In this document: one piece after another, positions 63,746 through 64,000 of the stretch
Layout: each line of letters opens with the position of its first letter
Position numbering within the stretch: the first letter of the stretch is position 1
Origin: Diplonema papillatum
Lineage: Eukaryota; Euglenozoa; Diplonemea; Diplonemida; Diplonemidae
DNA length: 64,000 nucleotides
Direction of reading: 5' to 3'
NCBI GenBank assembly: GCA_030068145.1
Contig: JAPJBO010000360.1
Location: forward strand, 62,001 to 126,000
Position numbers and translations under genes: made by a program
Notes under the pieces: generated by a model
Databases searched by the model: none
What the model saw: only the letters and a program-made list of their open reading frames with translations
Told to the model about the DNA's origin: nothing

Positions 63746-63995
63746 GAAAGCCAGCTCTTCGCCCTGTCACGGATCCACGCCCGCGGCCGCAGGGCAGCCA
63801 GCGACCCTTGGTTGATGGTTGGATACTGGCAGAGGGTAGTCGGTCCCCCAGAGACCCCTGGGGAGGGCCAGTCACTTTCCCCAGGGTTTGGCGTTTCCCT
63901 GGCCCTTTTTTCCCCCTTTGCCTCCGCTGCGAGGACGGGCGTCCCACTTGCCCCTCTTTGCCATATCCCCCTCGCTTGGCGACCGCCTTCTGCAT
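63732..63995 (-). CDS. Basic ORF overlapping the start of the retroelement ORF, possibly gag-like
   Basis: 87 residues from an ATG near the window edge; the frame has no stop before the edge, so it may start beyond it. It is Lys/Arg/Gly-rich at the front (QRRQRGKKGPGKRQ), as expected of nucleic-acid-binding gag tails, and has no zinc knuckle. Its TAA at 63732-63734 lies 9 bp downstream of the next ORF's ATG. The ORFs therefore overlap by 14 bp in different frames, a layout known from YR retroelements. The function is inferred from position and composition only. Confidence 0.35.
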   Translation of the reverse strand: MQKAVAKRGGYGKEGQVGRPSSQRRQRGKKGPGKRQTLGKVTGPPQGSLGDRLPSASIQPSTKGRWLPCGRGRGSVTGRRAGFHVCG

Positions 63996-64000
63996 CGGAT

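Overview
The window is nuclear DNA of a eukaryote. Evidence is a spliced vesicle-SNARE gene with a GT-AG intron, pieces of 18S- and 28S-type rRNA, hAT-type and tyrosine-recombinase-type mobile elements, and a large number of satellites. The few real genes are strongly GC-rich at third codon positions and mostly uninterrupted, while the DNA between them is lower in GC and almost wholly made of dispersed and tandem repeats. This suits a repeat-swollen protist or alga with intron-poor genes. I cannot place it more precisely; a red or other alga is only a possibility.

Layout. 0-4.4 kb: a GC-rich single-exon gene of unknown function (1601-3001) with tandem partial copies of its 5' part in front and a decayed copy of its 3' part behind, then a CT microsatellite. 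4.4-27.6 kb: no convincing host gene, a mosaic of repeat families. Among them are a family with an intron-like core (R1), a hairpin family with inverted termini (R2), a terminal-inverted-repeat element at 9.3-10.3 kb with a short PIP-box ORF, an element with 5-bp target duplications at 13.98-14.70 kb, and a tRNA-like Pol III unit at 20.1 kb. 27.6-31.9 kb: about 85 copies of a 50-bp satellite. 33.6-34.2 kb: a 62-bp satellite. 34.2-36.5 kb: an element with about 225-bp inverted termini carrying a three-finger C2H2 protein. 36.5-38.0 kb: duplicated segments with long G/C runs. 38.0-42.0 kb: a hAT-like transposase broken by one frameshift. 44.0-45.7 kb: an R-SNARE gene in two exons, with repeats inside its intron. 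46-54 kb: repeats, plus 18S- and 28S-derived fragments. 54.2-55.2 kb: a TatD-type metal-dependent hydrolase with an N-terminal zinc knuckle. 57.4-58.6 kb: a membrane-anchored short-chain dehydrogenase. Both are followed by decayed fragments of themselves. 62.2-64.0 kb, minus strand: the end of a retroelement whose ORF joins a truncated tyrosine recombinase directly to an RT-connection/RNase H domain.

The host genes (SNARE, TatD-like, dehydrogenase, unknown protein) show no shared pathway. What links the window is its repeat biology: partial copies of the three single-exon genes lie beside them, and several element families share parts across the window. Repeat-family names R1-R18 are labels used only in this annotation.
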